A DNA stretch of 64,000 nucleotides, taken from Actinomycetota bacterium. GTDB lineage: Bacteria > Actinomycetota > Geothermincolia > Geothermincolales > RBG-13-55-18. Made by a program: the position numbers and the translations under genes. Below are positions 43,456-50,993 of this stretch, piece by piece. Position 1 is the stretch's first letter. Every line of letters starts with the position of its first letter. The notes beneath the pieces were generated by a model. The model was not told the DNA's origin. It saw only the letters and a list, made by a program, of their open reading frames with translations, and searched no databases. The stretch is taken from assembly GCA_028697145.1 (NCBI GenBank), contig JAQVFR010000010.1, forward strand, positions 1 through 64,000, read 5' to 3'.

Positions 43456-44274
43456 ATGAGCAGAAAAAACCTGTTTGTTGTACTGGCGCTCATGCTCGCC
43501 CTCGTCCTGGCCACAATGGCACTTGTGGCGGGATGCGGCGAGGACAAAGAGGAGCCGACGCCGGATGAGAACGGAGAGGAGGTCGCCATCGAGACCATCG
43601 AGGAGGGTAAACTCCTCATGGGCAGCGACACCACCTACCCGCCGTTCGAGAGCATAGATGACCAGGGCAATCCGGAGGGATTCGACATCGACATCGCGAA
43701 GGAGGTCGCAAAGCGCCTGGGGCTGGAGCTGGAAGTCAAGTCGGTCAAGTGGGAGGGCATCATCCCCGGCCTCAAGACCGACGATTATGACATCGTGATG
43801 TCGGCCATGACCATAACGGAGGAGAGGCTGCTGGAGATCGATTTCAGCGACCCCTACATCGATTCGAACCAGTCCATAGCCGTCCAGGAGGAGAACGAGG
43901 ATATCAAGGGAGAAGAGGACCTTGCGGGTAAGGTCGTCGGAGTACAGGTGGATACCACCGGCCAGTTCTACGCCGAAGGGATAGGGGGCATCAAGGAGAT
44001 CCGCAAGTACGATACCATCCTCCTCGCCTTCCAGGACCTGGAGCTGGGCCGCATAGACGCGATCATGAACGATTTCCCGGTGAACGCCTTTATCAGCAAA
44101 TCGAGGGGCGGGACCAAGGTGGTCGCCACCATCACGACCGATGAGCAGTACGGCATAGGCATAAAGAAGGGGAACGACGAACTGCTCGATGCCGTTAATG
44201 GAGCGCTCGCCGACATGATGGCGGACGGCACCTACGACGAGATCTTCGAGAATTGGTTCGGAGTGGCGGAGTAG
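43456..44274 (+). CDS. Amino acid ABC transporter substrate-binding lipoprotein
   Basis: A 272-residue periplasmic-type binding protein of family 3 (polar amino acids). It has a lipoprotein signal peptide: basic SRK, a hydrophobic run, then the lipobox LVAGC with C27 as the lipidated residue. The mature part starts with an acidic linker and reads GSDTTYPPFESIDDQGNPEG, FDIDIAKEVAKRL, then SAMTITEERLLEIDFSDPY, all typical. It captures an amino acid outside the cell for the downstream permease and ATPase. AAGGAGGGAAG precedes the ATG. A terminator-like hairpin after it should make this protein more abundant than the membrane parts. Confidence 0.93.
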   Translation: MSRKNLFVVLALMLALVLATMALVAGCGEDKEEPTPDENGEEVAIETIEEGKLLMGSDTTYPPFESIDDQGNPEGFDIDIAKEVAKRLGLELEVKSVKWEGIIPGLKTDDYDIVMSAMTITEERLLEIDFSDPYIDSNQSIAVQEENEDIKGEEDLAGKVVGVQVDTTGQFYAEGIGGIKEIRKYDTILLAFQDLELGRIDAIMNDFPVNAFISKSRGGTKVVATITTDEQYGIGIKKGNDELLDAVNGALADMMADGTYDEIFENWFGVAE

Positions 44275-44312
44275 GCACGGCGGGGCACAAGATCGTCTGA
44301 TCGAGAAGAGCA

Positions 44313-44346
44313 GGGCCTGCGTTCCCGCGAATGCAGGCCCTTTCTT
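44313..44346 (+). terminator. Intrinsic terminator/attenuator between binding protein and permease
   Basis: GGGCCTGC (44313-44320) pairs with GCAGGCCC (44333-44340), followed by TTTCTT. It lies inside the operon, 38 bases after the binding-protein stop, so it probably lowers expression of the downstream membrane genes without full shut-off. Confidence 0.75.
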
Positions 44347-44356
44347 CTGGCGGGAG

Positions 44357-45136
44357 GTGAAGGTAATCGGCGACAGGTGGAAGAAGGCCCTGTGGTGGGC
44401 CGGCAGCCTGACGGCCGTCGGGCTCATCGCGTTCGGGATCGTCTATCTCGTCAAGTTCGAGCGCGGCCAGGAGTTCGTCGACGAGTTCCTGAACTGGAAG
44501 ATCTTCAAGGAGACCTTCTGGTATGTATTCACGGGACTGCGCATAACCGTTACCGTCGCCCTGGTGTCTGAGGTTTTCATCCTCGTCGCAGGCCTGCTGG
44601 TCGCCCTGGTCAGGATATCCCGGGTGAAGCTCTTCCGCGGGCTGGCGGCGGTATATATCGACGTCATCAGGGGCATCCCGCTGCTGCTGCAGATATTCAT
44701 CGTCTATTACGGCGTCGCCATCCTCGGCCTCAAGATGAACATATTCTGGGCCGGGGTGCTGGCGCTTACCATCTGCTATGCCGCCTACGAGGCCGAGATC
44801 TTCCGCGCCGGCATCGAGTCCATCCACAAAGGGCAGATGGAGGCGGCGCGCTCGCTGGGCATGGGCTATTTCAAGGCCATGCGCTTCGTCATCCTTCCCC
44901 AAGCGATAAGAAACGTCATCCCCCCGCTCTCCAACGAGTTCATCGCCCTGCTCAAGGACACGGCCCTGCTCTCCGTCATCGGACTTGCGGAGATCACCAG
45001 GCGGTCTTCGGAGATGTTCGGCAAGAAGTTCAACATAACGCCGTTCGTGGTGGGGGCGGTATGTTACCTGATAGTGACCATTCCCCTCATGCGCCTGGTG
45101 CAGTATGTTAACAAGAGGCTGTCGGTGAGCGACTGA
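44357..45136 (+). CDS. Amino acid ABC transporter permease
   Basis: A 259-residue inner-membrane permease of the HisM/GlnP type with about five spans. The start of the transport domain is FWYVFTGLRITVTVALVSEV. YIDVIRGIPLLLQIFIVYYG and the EAA loop (EAARSLGMGYFKAMRFVILPQ) show the family. The EAA loop contacts the ATPase. The start is taken at GTG 44357. GGCGGGAG is directly upstream, a little close, so a slightly different start is possible. It lies behind the binding-protein terminator and about 100 bases before the ATPase gene. Confidence 0.92.
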   Translation: MKVIGDRWKKALWWAGSLTAVGLIAFGIVYLVKFERGQEFVDEFLNWKIFKETFWYVFTGLRITVTVALVSEVFILVAGLLVALVRISRVKLFRGLAAVYIDVIRGIPLLLQIFIVYYGVAILGLKMNIFWAGVLALTICYAAYEAEIFRAGIESIHKGQMEAARSLGMGYFKAMRFVILPQAIRNVIPPLSNEFIALLKDTALLSVIGLAEITRRSSEMFGKKFNITPFVVGAVCYLIVTIPLMRLVQYVNKRLSVSD

Positions 45137-45235
45137 TGACGGGGTGAGGCTTTCTGGGCGGCGCGGGACACACGTTTCAGGTGGCCTGGATGAGTTGCAC
45201 CGGTAAGGCTGGCGGATCAAGATCACGGAGTTTTG

Positions 45236-45982
45236 ATGAATAACGATTACATGGTGGAGATAGTCGAACTCCACAAGAGCTTCGGCCACCACGAGGTATT
45301 AAAAGGGGTCAACCTGAGGGTGAAGCCCTCGGAAGTGCTGGTGGTCGTGGGGCCCAGCGGCTCCGGCAAGAGCACCATGCTGCGTTGCATCAACGGTCTG
45401 GAGAGCGCCAGCGGCGGCCACATCTTCATAGAGGGCATGGACATCACCGACCACAGGTCGGACATCAACGTCATCCGCCAGAAGGTGGGCATCGTCTTCC
45501 AGAGCTTCAACCTCTTCCCGCACCTGACCACGCTGCGCAACATCACCCTTGCGCCCGTCAAGGTGAGGAACATGGAGTCCGAGGAGGCAGAGGAAAAAGC
45601 CTTGCGCCTGCTGGACCGGGTGGGTCTGAGGGAAAAGGCCGGCGCTTATCCCGCGCACCTCTCCGGGGGGCAGCAGCAGAGGGTGGCCATCGCCCGCGCC
45701 CTGGCCATGGACCCCGACCTCATGCTCTTCGACGAGGTCACCTCGGCCCTTGATCCCGAACTGGTTTCCGAGGTCCTGGACGTGATGAAGGACCTGGCGC
45801 GCGAGGGCATGACCATGCTGGTTGTGACCCACGAGATGGGTTTCGCCAAGGAGGTGGGGGACCGCCTCATCTTCATGGACGACGGCCTCATCGTCGAGGA
45901 GGGACCGCCCGAGGACATCTTCACCAACCCCAAGAGCCCGCGGGCCATCGACTTCTTCTCCAAGATCCTCTCTCACCTGTAA
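45236..45982 (+). CDS. Amino acid ABC transporter ATP-binding protein (GlnQ type)
   Basis: A 248-residue ATPase that drives the preceding permease. Walker A is [18 protein letters not shown], the Q-loop is [12 protein letters not shown], the signature is [15 protein letters not shown], Walker B is [16 protein letters not shown], and the switch histidine is in [12 protein letters not shown]. This is the PAAT (polar amino acid) subfamily. ATG 45236 is preceded by ACGGAG, and the adjacent TTG 45233 would add one residue. It completes the three-gene transporter set (binding protein, permease, ATPase). A single permease gene implies a homodimeric channel. Confidence 0.94.
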   Translation: MNNDYMVEIVELHKSFGHHEVLKGVNLRVKPSEVLVVVGPSGSGKSTMLRCINGLESASGGHIFIEGMDITDHRSDINVIRQKVGIVFQSFNLFPHLTTLRNITLAPVKVRNMESEEAEEKALRLLDRVGLREKAGAYPAHLSGGQQQRVAIARALAMDPDLMLFDEVTSALDPELVSEVLDVMKDLAREGMTMLVVTHEMGFAKEVGDRLIFMDDGLIVEEGPPEDIFTNPKSPRAIDFFSKILSHL

Positions 45983-46086
45983 GGGTACCTGTCGCCCGTT
46001 GTGGATGGGAGAAACAGCGGCGAGAATAGGAATGGCGGATCGCATCGGCCATGCGGCCGGCTCCAGTCGCCGGAAGAGGAAAAGGG

Positions 46087-47070
46087 ATGAGCGGTTCGAG
46101 TATAGTCCTGGTCGTGGCGGGAGGCCTGAACACCGACATCGTCGCGCTGGGTGTGGACAGGCTCCTGTCCGCTGGAGAGCTTACGCGCAGCGGCCGCCTG
46201 CTCATTGGGCCCGGCGGCAAGTCATGTAACCTGGCGCGCATGGCGGCTGCCCTGATGGGTCCGGGCAGGGTGGCCATGATGGGAAAGACGTCGCGGGACC
46301 CTTACGGACTCTGGAGGGTGCCGGTGCGCGCCCTCGAGGATGACGGGGTCGATACCAGGTTCGTCAATATCGAGGACTTCGAGGTCGCGAGGGAATTCCC
46401 GGGCATCGCTCTCATCCCCGTGAACCGCGACGGCGAAAACCAGATCTATTCCTTGCCGGGCATTAACGACGCCTTCTCCCCGCGGGACGTAGACGGCGCG
46501 TCGACGTTGTTCGACGCGGACAGCGGCGCGCGCATGCTCGCCCTGACCCTCGGAATGCCGCTGCGCACCGCCGTGCACGCGGTACGCAAGGCGGCCTCCG
46601 CGGGGATGATGGTCGTCCTGGACCCGGGAAACGTAAACGAACGCGACGACTACGGCGAACTGCTTGGACTGGGCATATCGGTCCTGGCCCCGAACGAGCA
46701 CGAAGCCCGCGTGCTGACCGGTGTAGAGATAAGGGACATGAGATCGGCGCGCGAGGCCGCCCGCGTCCTGCGCGCACGCGGCATCGAGAACACGGTCCTG
46801 ACCCACGGGGCGAAAGGGGCCTACGTCTTCGCCGGGAGCGAAGAGATACACGTAAAGACGCCGCGGTTGCCCGAAACGGGGATCAGGGACGCAACCGGAT
46901 GCGGGGACCAGGTGACGGCGGTGCTGTGCGCGGAGCTGCTGCGGGGCAAGGACCTGTGGCAGGCCAGCGAGGCGGCGGTTCGCGCCGGCGTCATGCAGTA
47001 TCACCGCCCCGGTATCCGGCCGGTCAGCGCGGAGGAACTGGAGGAATCACTGAGGCGGGAGGAGCGATGA
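46087..47070 (+). CDS. PfkB-family (ribokinase-like) sugar kinase
   Basis: A 327-residue PfkB-family kinase. The N-terminal GGLNTDIVALGV and GPGGKSCNLARMAAAL motifs bind the sugar. VLAPNEHEARVLTGVE and LTHGAKGAYVF follow. The C-terminal DATGCGDQVTAVLCAEL carries the catalytic aspartate in a GCGD variant of the usual GAGD anion hole. It phosphorylates a sugar or nucleoside with ATP, with substrate unclear and ribokinase-like most probable. ATG 46087 has GAGGAAAAGG upstream. It is downstream of the amino acid transporter by about 100 bases and converges with an EamA transporter gene. Confidence 0.88.
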   Translation: MSGSSIVLVVAGGLNTDIVALGVDRLLSAGELTRSGRLLIGPGGKSCNLARMAAALMGPGRVAMMGKTSRDPYGLWRVPVRALEDDGVDTRFVNIEDFEVAREFPGIALIPVNRDGENQIYSLPGINDAFSPRDVDGASTLFDADSGARMLALTLGMPLRTAVHAVRKAASAGMMVVLDPGNVNERDDYGELLGLGISVLAPNEHEARVLTGVEIRDMRSAREAARVLRARGIENTVLTHGAKGAYVFAGSEEIHVKTPRLPETGIRDATGCGDQVTAVLCAELLRGKDLWQASEAAVRAGVMQYHRPGIRPVSAEELEESLRREER

Positions 47071-47095
47071 AGCCCGGGTGAGCCGGCGGCTGAAT

Positions 47096-48007
47096 TCACG
47101 CGCTCGCCGCCGTCGCGCCGTCCCGCTCCCGCCTGCGCTCGGGCCTGATCTCGGTGATGAGCATGCCCGCCAGCATCAGCGAGCACCCCAGCCAGCCCCG
47201 CCAGGTGAGTGTCTCGCCCAGGAGGACGATGCCGAAGAGCACCGAGAACACCGGCTCCATGATGAGCACCACCGAGGTGCGCACCGGCGAGATCTCCCTC
47301 TGCGCCCAGGCCTGCACGAAGAAGGCCACGGCGGAGGCGAGGACGCCGCACACGATGATCGTGGTCCACGCGTAACCCCCGGCGGGCATCACGAAATCCT
47401 CGAAGATGAGGGCGGAGCCCGTCTGCAGCACCGCTACCACCCCCATCTGCAGCAGGGTCAGCAGCATGAGGTCATGACGCTCCACGAAGCGGTCCATGTA
47501 GATGATGTGCAGCGCCAGGGCGAAGGCACACGCGAGCAGGAGGGCGTCTCCCGCGTTCACCCCCAGCCCCGGCTGCAGCGAGAGCATCCCCAGTCCCACG
47601 GTGGCGACGATCACGGAGAGCACCGAGCGCAGGTTCGGCCGCTTGCGCAGGATGACGGTGGAGAGTATGGGGACGAAGACCACGAAGAGGCCGGTGATGA
47701 AGCCGGCGTTGCCGGCGGATGTGTACTGCAGGCCGAAGGTCTGGAAGGAGTAGGCGCCGTAAAGGAACACTCCCAGCAGTAAGCCCGCGGCGGCGGTCCC
47801 GCGGTCGATGCGGGCCAGCCTCCTGCCGCTTACCGCGGCCAGGACCAGGAATGCCAGGATGAAGCGGTAGGACATGAAGACGAAGGGGGGTATGGACTCC
47901 AGGGTCTCCTTGACCATGGAGAAGGTGAGCCCCCACACCACGGTTACCGCGATGAGGGAGAGTTCCGCCCGCCTCGCCCTGCTGAGAAAAGCGCTTCTTC
48001 CCGGCAT
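47096..48007 (-). CDS. EamA/DMT family transporter
   Basis: A 303-residue drug/metabolite transporter superfamily protein with about ten spans in two EamA repeats. The first (residues ~15-145) contains VTVVWGLTFSMVKETLESI and FQTFGLQYTSAGNAGFITGL. The second (~160-290) contains VFSVLFGIVLLGETLTWRGWLG. Family members export amino acids, nucleosides or drugs, or import nucleotide sugars. The C-terminus is arginine-rich (RPERRRERDG), as expected for a cytoplasmic tail. The substrate cannot be assigned. ATG at 48007 is preceded by GAGGATTTTC. Confidence 0.9.
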   Translation of the reverse strand: MPGRSAFLSRARRAELSLIAVTVVWGLTFSMVKETLESIPPFVFMSYRFILAFLVLAAVSGRRLARIDRGTAAAGLLLGVFLYGAYSFQTFGLQYTSAGNAGFITGLFVVFVPILSTVILRKRPNLRSVLSVIVATVGLGMLSLQPGLGVNAGDALLLACAFALALHIIYMDRFVERHDLMLLTLLQMGVVAVLQTGSALIFEDFVMPAGGYAWTTIIVCGVLASAVAFFVQAWAQREISPVRTSVVLIMEPVFSVLFGIVLLGETLTWRGWLGCSLMLAGMLITEIRPERRRERDGATAASA

Positions 48008-48078
48008 GAAAATCCTCCTCGCTCCGCTGAGATGCCAGCCGGGAGACGAGAATAATATATATAGCTGCGGGGATCAGC

Positions 48079-49533
48079 TCACAGCTGGCGGAAGGAGTAA
48101 TGGTCGGCCATGGCCCTGATGGCCCGGCAGGCGGACTCCACGCTGGGGAAGTTGAGGGGCCTCTCCCCGCCCTGATTTTCGCCGTTCTCCTCGCCCTCCC
48201 CGGGCTGTATGCTGGTCGAGATGTAGAGAGGGACCCGCAGTTCCCACATGAGGTCATACAGCTCGGCCATGAAGCCTTGGAAGTGCTGGTCCATTATGTC
48301 CCACACCTTCGAGATGTCTATGCTGTGCTCGCCCACGATGACCTCGGCCTTGTTGTAATCCCGGGGCGCGCCTATCCACAGGAACATCACCGCGTCCACG
48401 TCGCCGCTCTTCATGAGTATCTCGATCACCGGTTTGAGGATGGTGAAGTCGAGCCCCGCGACGAGGTCTACGGGATTCCCCGGGACCCACCAGTCGGGGA
48501 GCAGCTTTTCCAGTTCGTCCAGGGTCTTGCTGGAGAGCTGCACCACGTCCAGTCCGATCTCCGTGCAGTAATCGGCGGCGATGACCCCCAGGCCGCCTCC
48601 GCCGGTGATGATCCCCACCCGTTTGCCGGCCGGGAGAGGGCGGCCCACGAAGGAAGCGGCGGTGATCCCCGCCTCCTCGATGGTGGAGGTGGTCACGATG
48701 CCCGCCTGCCGGCACGCCGCCTCGAAGAGCTTCTCGCTCACGGCCATGGATCCGGTGTGGGAACGGGCCGCCGAGACGCCGGATTGCGTGCGTCCTCCCT
48801 TGAGGACCACGATGGGCTTGCGGCGCGAAACGGAGCGGGCCTGCTCGATGAAGCGGCGGCCGTTCCTTACTCCCTCCACGTAGGACACGATGACCTCGGT
48901 TTCGGGGTCGTCGCCGAAGTATGAATAAAAGTCCTCTGTCTCCATGTCGGCCTCGTTGCCGCTGGAGACCGCCATGGACACCCCTAGTCCCGCGGAAACG
49001 GTGCGCTCAACGAGCATGTTGAGGATATTCCCGCTCTGGGCGACGAAAGCCACCTTTCCCGGAGCGGGATGGAAGAGTATGGGCATCCACGGGTAGAGGC
49101 GGTTTCTGGGACAGCATATGCCCTGGCAGTTGGGTCCTATGAGCACCATGCCGGCGTCACGAGCCTTGCGCACCATCTCCTTTTCCATCTCGGCGCCCTC
49201 CGCGCCCAGCTCCTTGAAGCCCGCGGTGATGACCAGGCCCGCTTTCGCCCCCTTGGCGATGCAGTCGTCGAGGGCGCTCAGCACCATGCGTGCGGGCACG
49301 GTGAAGATCGCAAGGTCCACGTCACCCGGGACGTCGAGCACGGAGGCATACACCGGCAAGCCAAGGATGGTCTCCCGCCCGGGATTTATGGGATAGAGAG
49401 CCCCTCCGTAACCCCCGGTGATGATGTTGTTGAGGATGAGGAACCCCCACTTGCGGACGTTCTCCGAGGCGCCGATGAAGGCTATGGAGCGGGGATTGAA
49501 GGCGTGATCGAGACCCCTCAGCCTACCGTCCAT
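48079..49533 (-). CDS. ADP-forming acyl-CoA synthetase, alpha-type chain
   Basis: A 484-residue CoA-binding/succinyl-CoA-ligase-like protein, paralogue of 34797-36251. It shows FNPRSIAFIGASENVRKWGF, VLIGPNCQGICCPRN, VAFVAQSGNILN, and the phosphohistidine loop in SAARSHTGSMAV. As with the other copy, the ATP-grasp beta domain is absent and no beta-subunit gene is next to it. An insertion near residues 395-450 and an acidic glutamine/asparagine-rich loop (GEGEENGENQGGE) are particular to this copy. ATG 49533 follows an in-frame stop, so it is the true start, with AAGGAG at a rather long 12 bases. The partner may be elsewhere in the genome. Confidence 0.84.
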   Translation of the reverse strand: MDGRLRGLDHAFNPRSIAFIGASENVRKWGFLILNNIITGGYGGALYPINPGRETILGLPVYASVLDVPGDVDLAIFTVPARMVLSALDDCIAKGAKAGLVITAGFKELGAEGAEMEKEMVRKARDAGMVLIGPNCQGICCPRNRLYPWMPILFHPAPGKVAFVAQSGNILNMLVERTVSAGLGVSMAVSSGNEADMETEDFYSYFGDDPETEVIVSYVEGVRNGRRFIEQARSVSRRKPIVVLKGGRTQSGVSAARSHTGSMAVSEKLFEAACRQAGIVTTSTIEEAGITAASFVGRPLPAGKRVGIITGGGGLGVIAADYCTEIGLDVVQLSSKTLDELEKLLPDWWVPGNPVDLVAGLDFTILKPVIEILMKSGDVDAVMFLWIGAPRDYNKAEVIVGEHSIDISKVWDIMDQHFQGFMAELYDLMWELRVPLYISTSIQPGEGEENGENQGGERPLNFPSVESACRAIRAMADHYSFRQL

Positions 49534-49760
49534 TTACGATGTTCACTCCTTATATGCCGTGTCGTTTACGCCTGTTTACTGCGATGTCGCTGCGTCGCGG
49601 TAGCCGCTTTCTCCAAGACAATATTAAACCCGCCCTTCGCGGAATTAACAAGACGTTACTTCAAGGCTGCGTGCCTGCATCGGTCGCAGCCCGGCCCGGG
49701 GCCTCTTCGCGCAGGGACGGCTGGGGCCCTTATCCATACTGAATCGAAAAGAATGTATTG

Positions 49761-49801
49761 TTGACTTTGGGTTAGCGTATATTTATAGTAATGACATGTC
49801 A
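49761..49801 (+). promoter_or_regulatory. Strong promoter and TGACATGTCA palindrome
   Basis: TTGACT (49761-49766) and TATAGT (49784-49789) with 17-base spacing form a near-consensus promoter. A perfect 10-base palindrome TGACATGTCA follows at 49792-49801, over the expected transcription start, as an operator might. The rest of the 375-base gap (49534-49760 and 49802-49908) shows no gene. A GC-rich hairpin near 49690-49730 may end upstream transcription. Confidence 0.7.
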
Positions 49802-49908
49802 GTACCGTAAAGTAATCGGGAAGGGCTTCGGGACAACGCGGCAGGTTGAAGCATTGCCCGTATCCATATGCAAGGACGTTTTCAAGGCGATCGGCAAAGG
49901 AGGTTGGA

Positions 49909-50484
49909 ATGGAAGTATCCGAGAACATCGGCGTGAAGGAGTACTTCGAGGAGGTAGTGCCCAAGATGGTGGAGGAGCAGCTCGCGGGGAGCGCCATCAC
50001 CGGCATGGATGGCACCGTCTTCACGGTGGAGTTCGACGTAAAGGGCGACCGGGAGTACGTATACGGCATCACCGTCAAGGACGCCAAGGACCTCGCGGTC
50101 AGCGAGGGCGCCCTGGAGAGCCCGATGATCAAGGTCGAGGTCAGCGAGGATGTCTGGCGCAAGGCGGTGACCGGGAAGCTGGAGGGCGCCATGGACATGT
50201 TCATGGACATGGGCCAGAACGCCAACCGCAAGAGGTACGATACTCTCGACTCCATCCGCGGCACCATGAACGTGGAGCTGGCCGTCCCCGACGGGTCCCA
50301 GGCAGACCTCAAGGTCGCATTCAACGACGCCGCCTCTCCCGAGGTTACCTTCAAGATCGGCCTGGAGGACTGGGCACTGATGCAGAAGGGCGAGCTTGCC
50401 GGACCCACCGCTTTCATGACCGGAAAGATGAAGATCGAGGGCGACATGCCCTTCGCCATGGCCTTGGGCAACCTGATGACCTGA
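49909..50484 (+). CDS. SCP2 sterol-binding domain protein
   Basis: A 191-residue protein of the SCP2 sterol-carrier fold, which binds acyl chains or sterol-like lipids in a tunnel. It has two related stretches: the classical end (LDSIRGTMNVELAVPDGSQ, VTFKIGLEDWALMQKGELAG, MTGKMKIEGDMPFAMALGNL), and a preceding half (DGTVFTVEFDVKGDREYVY, VSEDVWRKAVTGKLEGAMDM) that may be a degenerate second copy. AAAGGAGG precedes ATG 49909. It is transcribed from a strong promoter and closed by a perfect hairpin. Lipid handling fits the many acyl-CoA and acyltransferase genes here. Confidence 0.8.
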   Translation: MEVSENIGVKEYFEEVVPKMVEEQLAGSAITGMDGTVFTVEFDVKGDREYVYGITVKDAKDLAVSEGALESPMIKVEVSEDVWRKAVTGKLEGAMDMFMDMGQNANRKRYDTLDSIRGTMNVELAVPDGSQADLKVAFNDAASPEVTFKIGLEDWALMQKGELAGPTAFMTGKMKIEGDMPFAMALGNLMT

Positions 50485-50534
50485 TCGTCAGCGCGGACGC
50501 GAAAGGCCTTTTCCCGCCGTTGAGGGGCGATGAG

Positions 50535-50560
50535 AAGGCGGGGCCCGGCGGCCCCGCCTT
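50535..50560. terminator. Bidirectional hairpin terminator
   Basis: AAGGCGGGG (50535-50543) pairs perfectly with CCCCGCCTT (50552-50560) over an 8-base loop. It lies between the SCP2 gene and a small convergent gene. The arms end in AA/TT but no long T-run follows. Confidence 0.65.
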
Positions 50561-50588
50561 CACGATTCTCTCGGAACGGCTCTGCCGC

Positions 50589-50714
50589 TCAGCGGCGCTT
50601 TGACTCCAAGGCCATTTCCCTCATGCAGGCCTGGATGAAGAGGTGGAAGCTGGGGTGAAGCGAACAGGAAGAAATCGGGCATTCGCCGCAGAGCCGCGTG
50701 CACTTTATCTCCAT
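50589..50714 (-). CDS. Small cysteine-rich protein, 41 residues
   Basis: A very short gene, easily missed, with a textbook ribosome site (AAGGAGG six bases before ATG 50714). The product starts MEIKCTRLCGECPISSC and ends in a basic tail (ESKRR). Cysteines at 5, 9, 12, 17 and 30 give a C-x3-C-x2-C-x4-C pattern that could hold zinc or an Fe-S cluster. I do not recognise a family. It converges with the SCP2 gene across a hairpin and lies beside an AT-rich control area. Coding status rests on the ribosome site and the cysteine pattern, so comparative data would be decisive. Confidence 0.55.
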   Translation of the reverse strand: MEIKCTRLCGECPISSCSLHPSFHLFIQACMREMALESKRR

Positions 50715-50814
50715 TTGCCGCCTCCTTCGTACTTGTGGCGCTTGACGTTCTCCTAATATATATTTCCACGGGAACCGTAATATTCCTTCTCCAATATAAG
50801 GTAATAATCTCTTA

Positions 50815-50835
50815 ATATGCATCAGATCTGCATAT
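50815..50835. promoter_or_regulatory. Operator-like dyad ATATGCA...TGCATAT
   Basis: Perfect 7-base arms (50815-50821 and 50829-50835) around a 7-base centre, in the AT-rich 279-base gap between the small cysteine-rich gene and the FGGY kinase. Either gene could be controlled from it. I found no other gene in the gap. Confidence 0.5.
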
Positions 50836-50993
50836 CAGCAGTACAACCTGTACGTGACAACCGCTCATCTTTCTGAAGTGCTTGGGCCGATGGCCCGCGG
50901 GAGGGACAGCGCGCGCGCGGCGGGAGAGCCACGGCCGCAGCAGCCGCCGCGCATGCATTACAATGTATCTGGGAGTGGGAGGGAGGAAATGCC

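Noticed and set aside
50560-50769. Alternative 69-residue minus-strand frame overlapping the cysteine-rich gene
   Set aside because: It lacks a ribosome site and family character, while the overlapping 41-residue frame has AAGGAGG at proper spacing.
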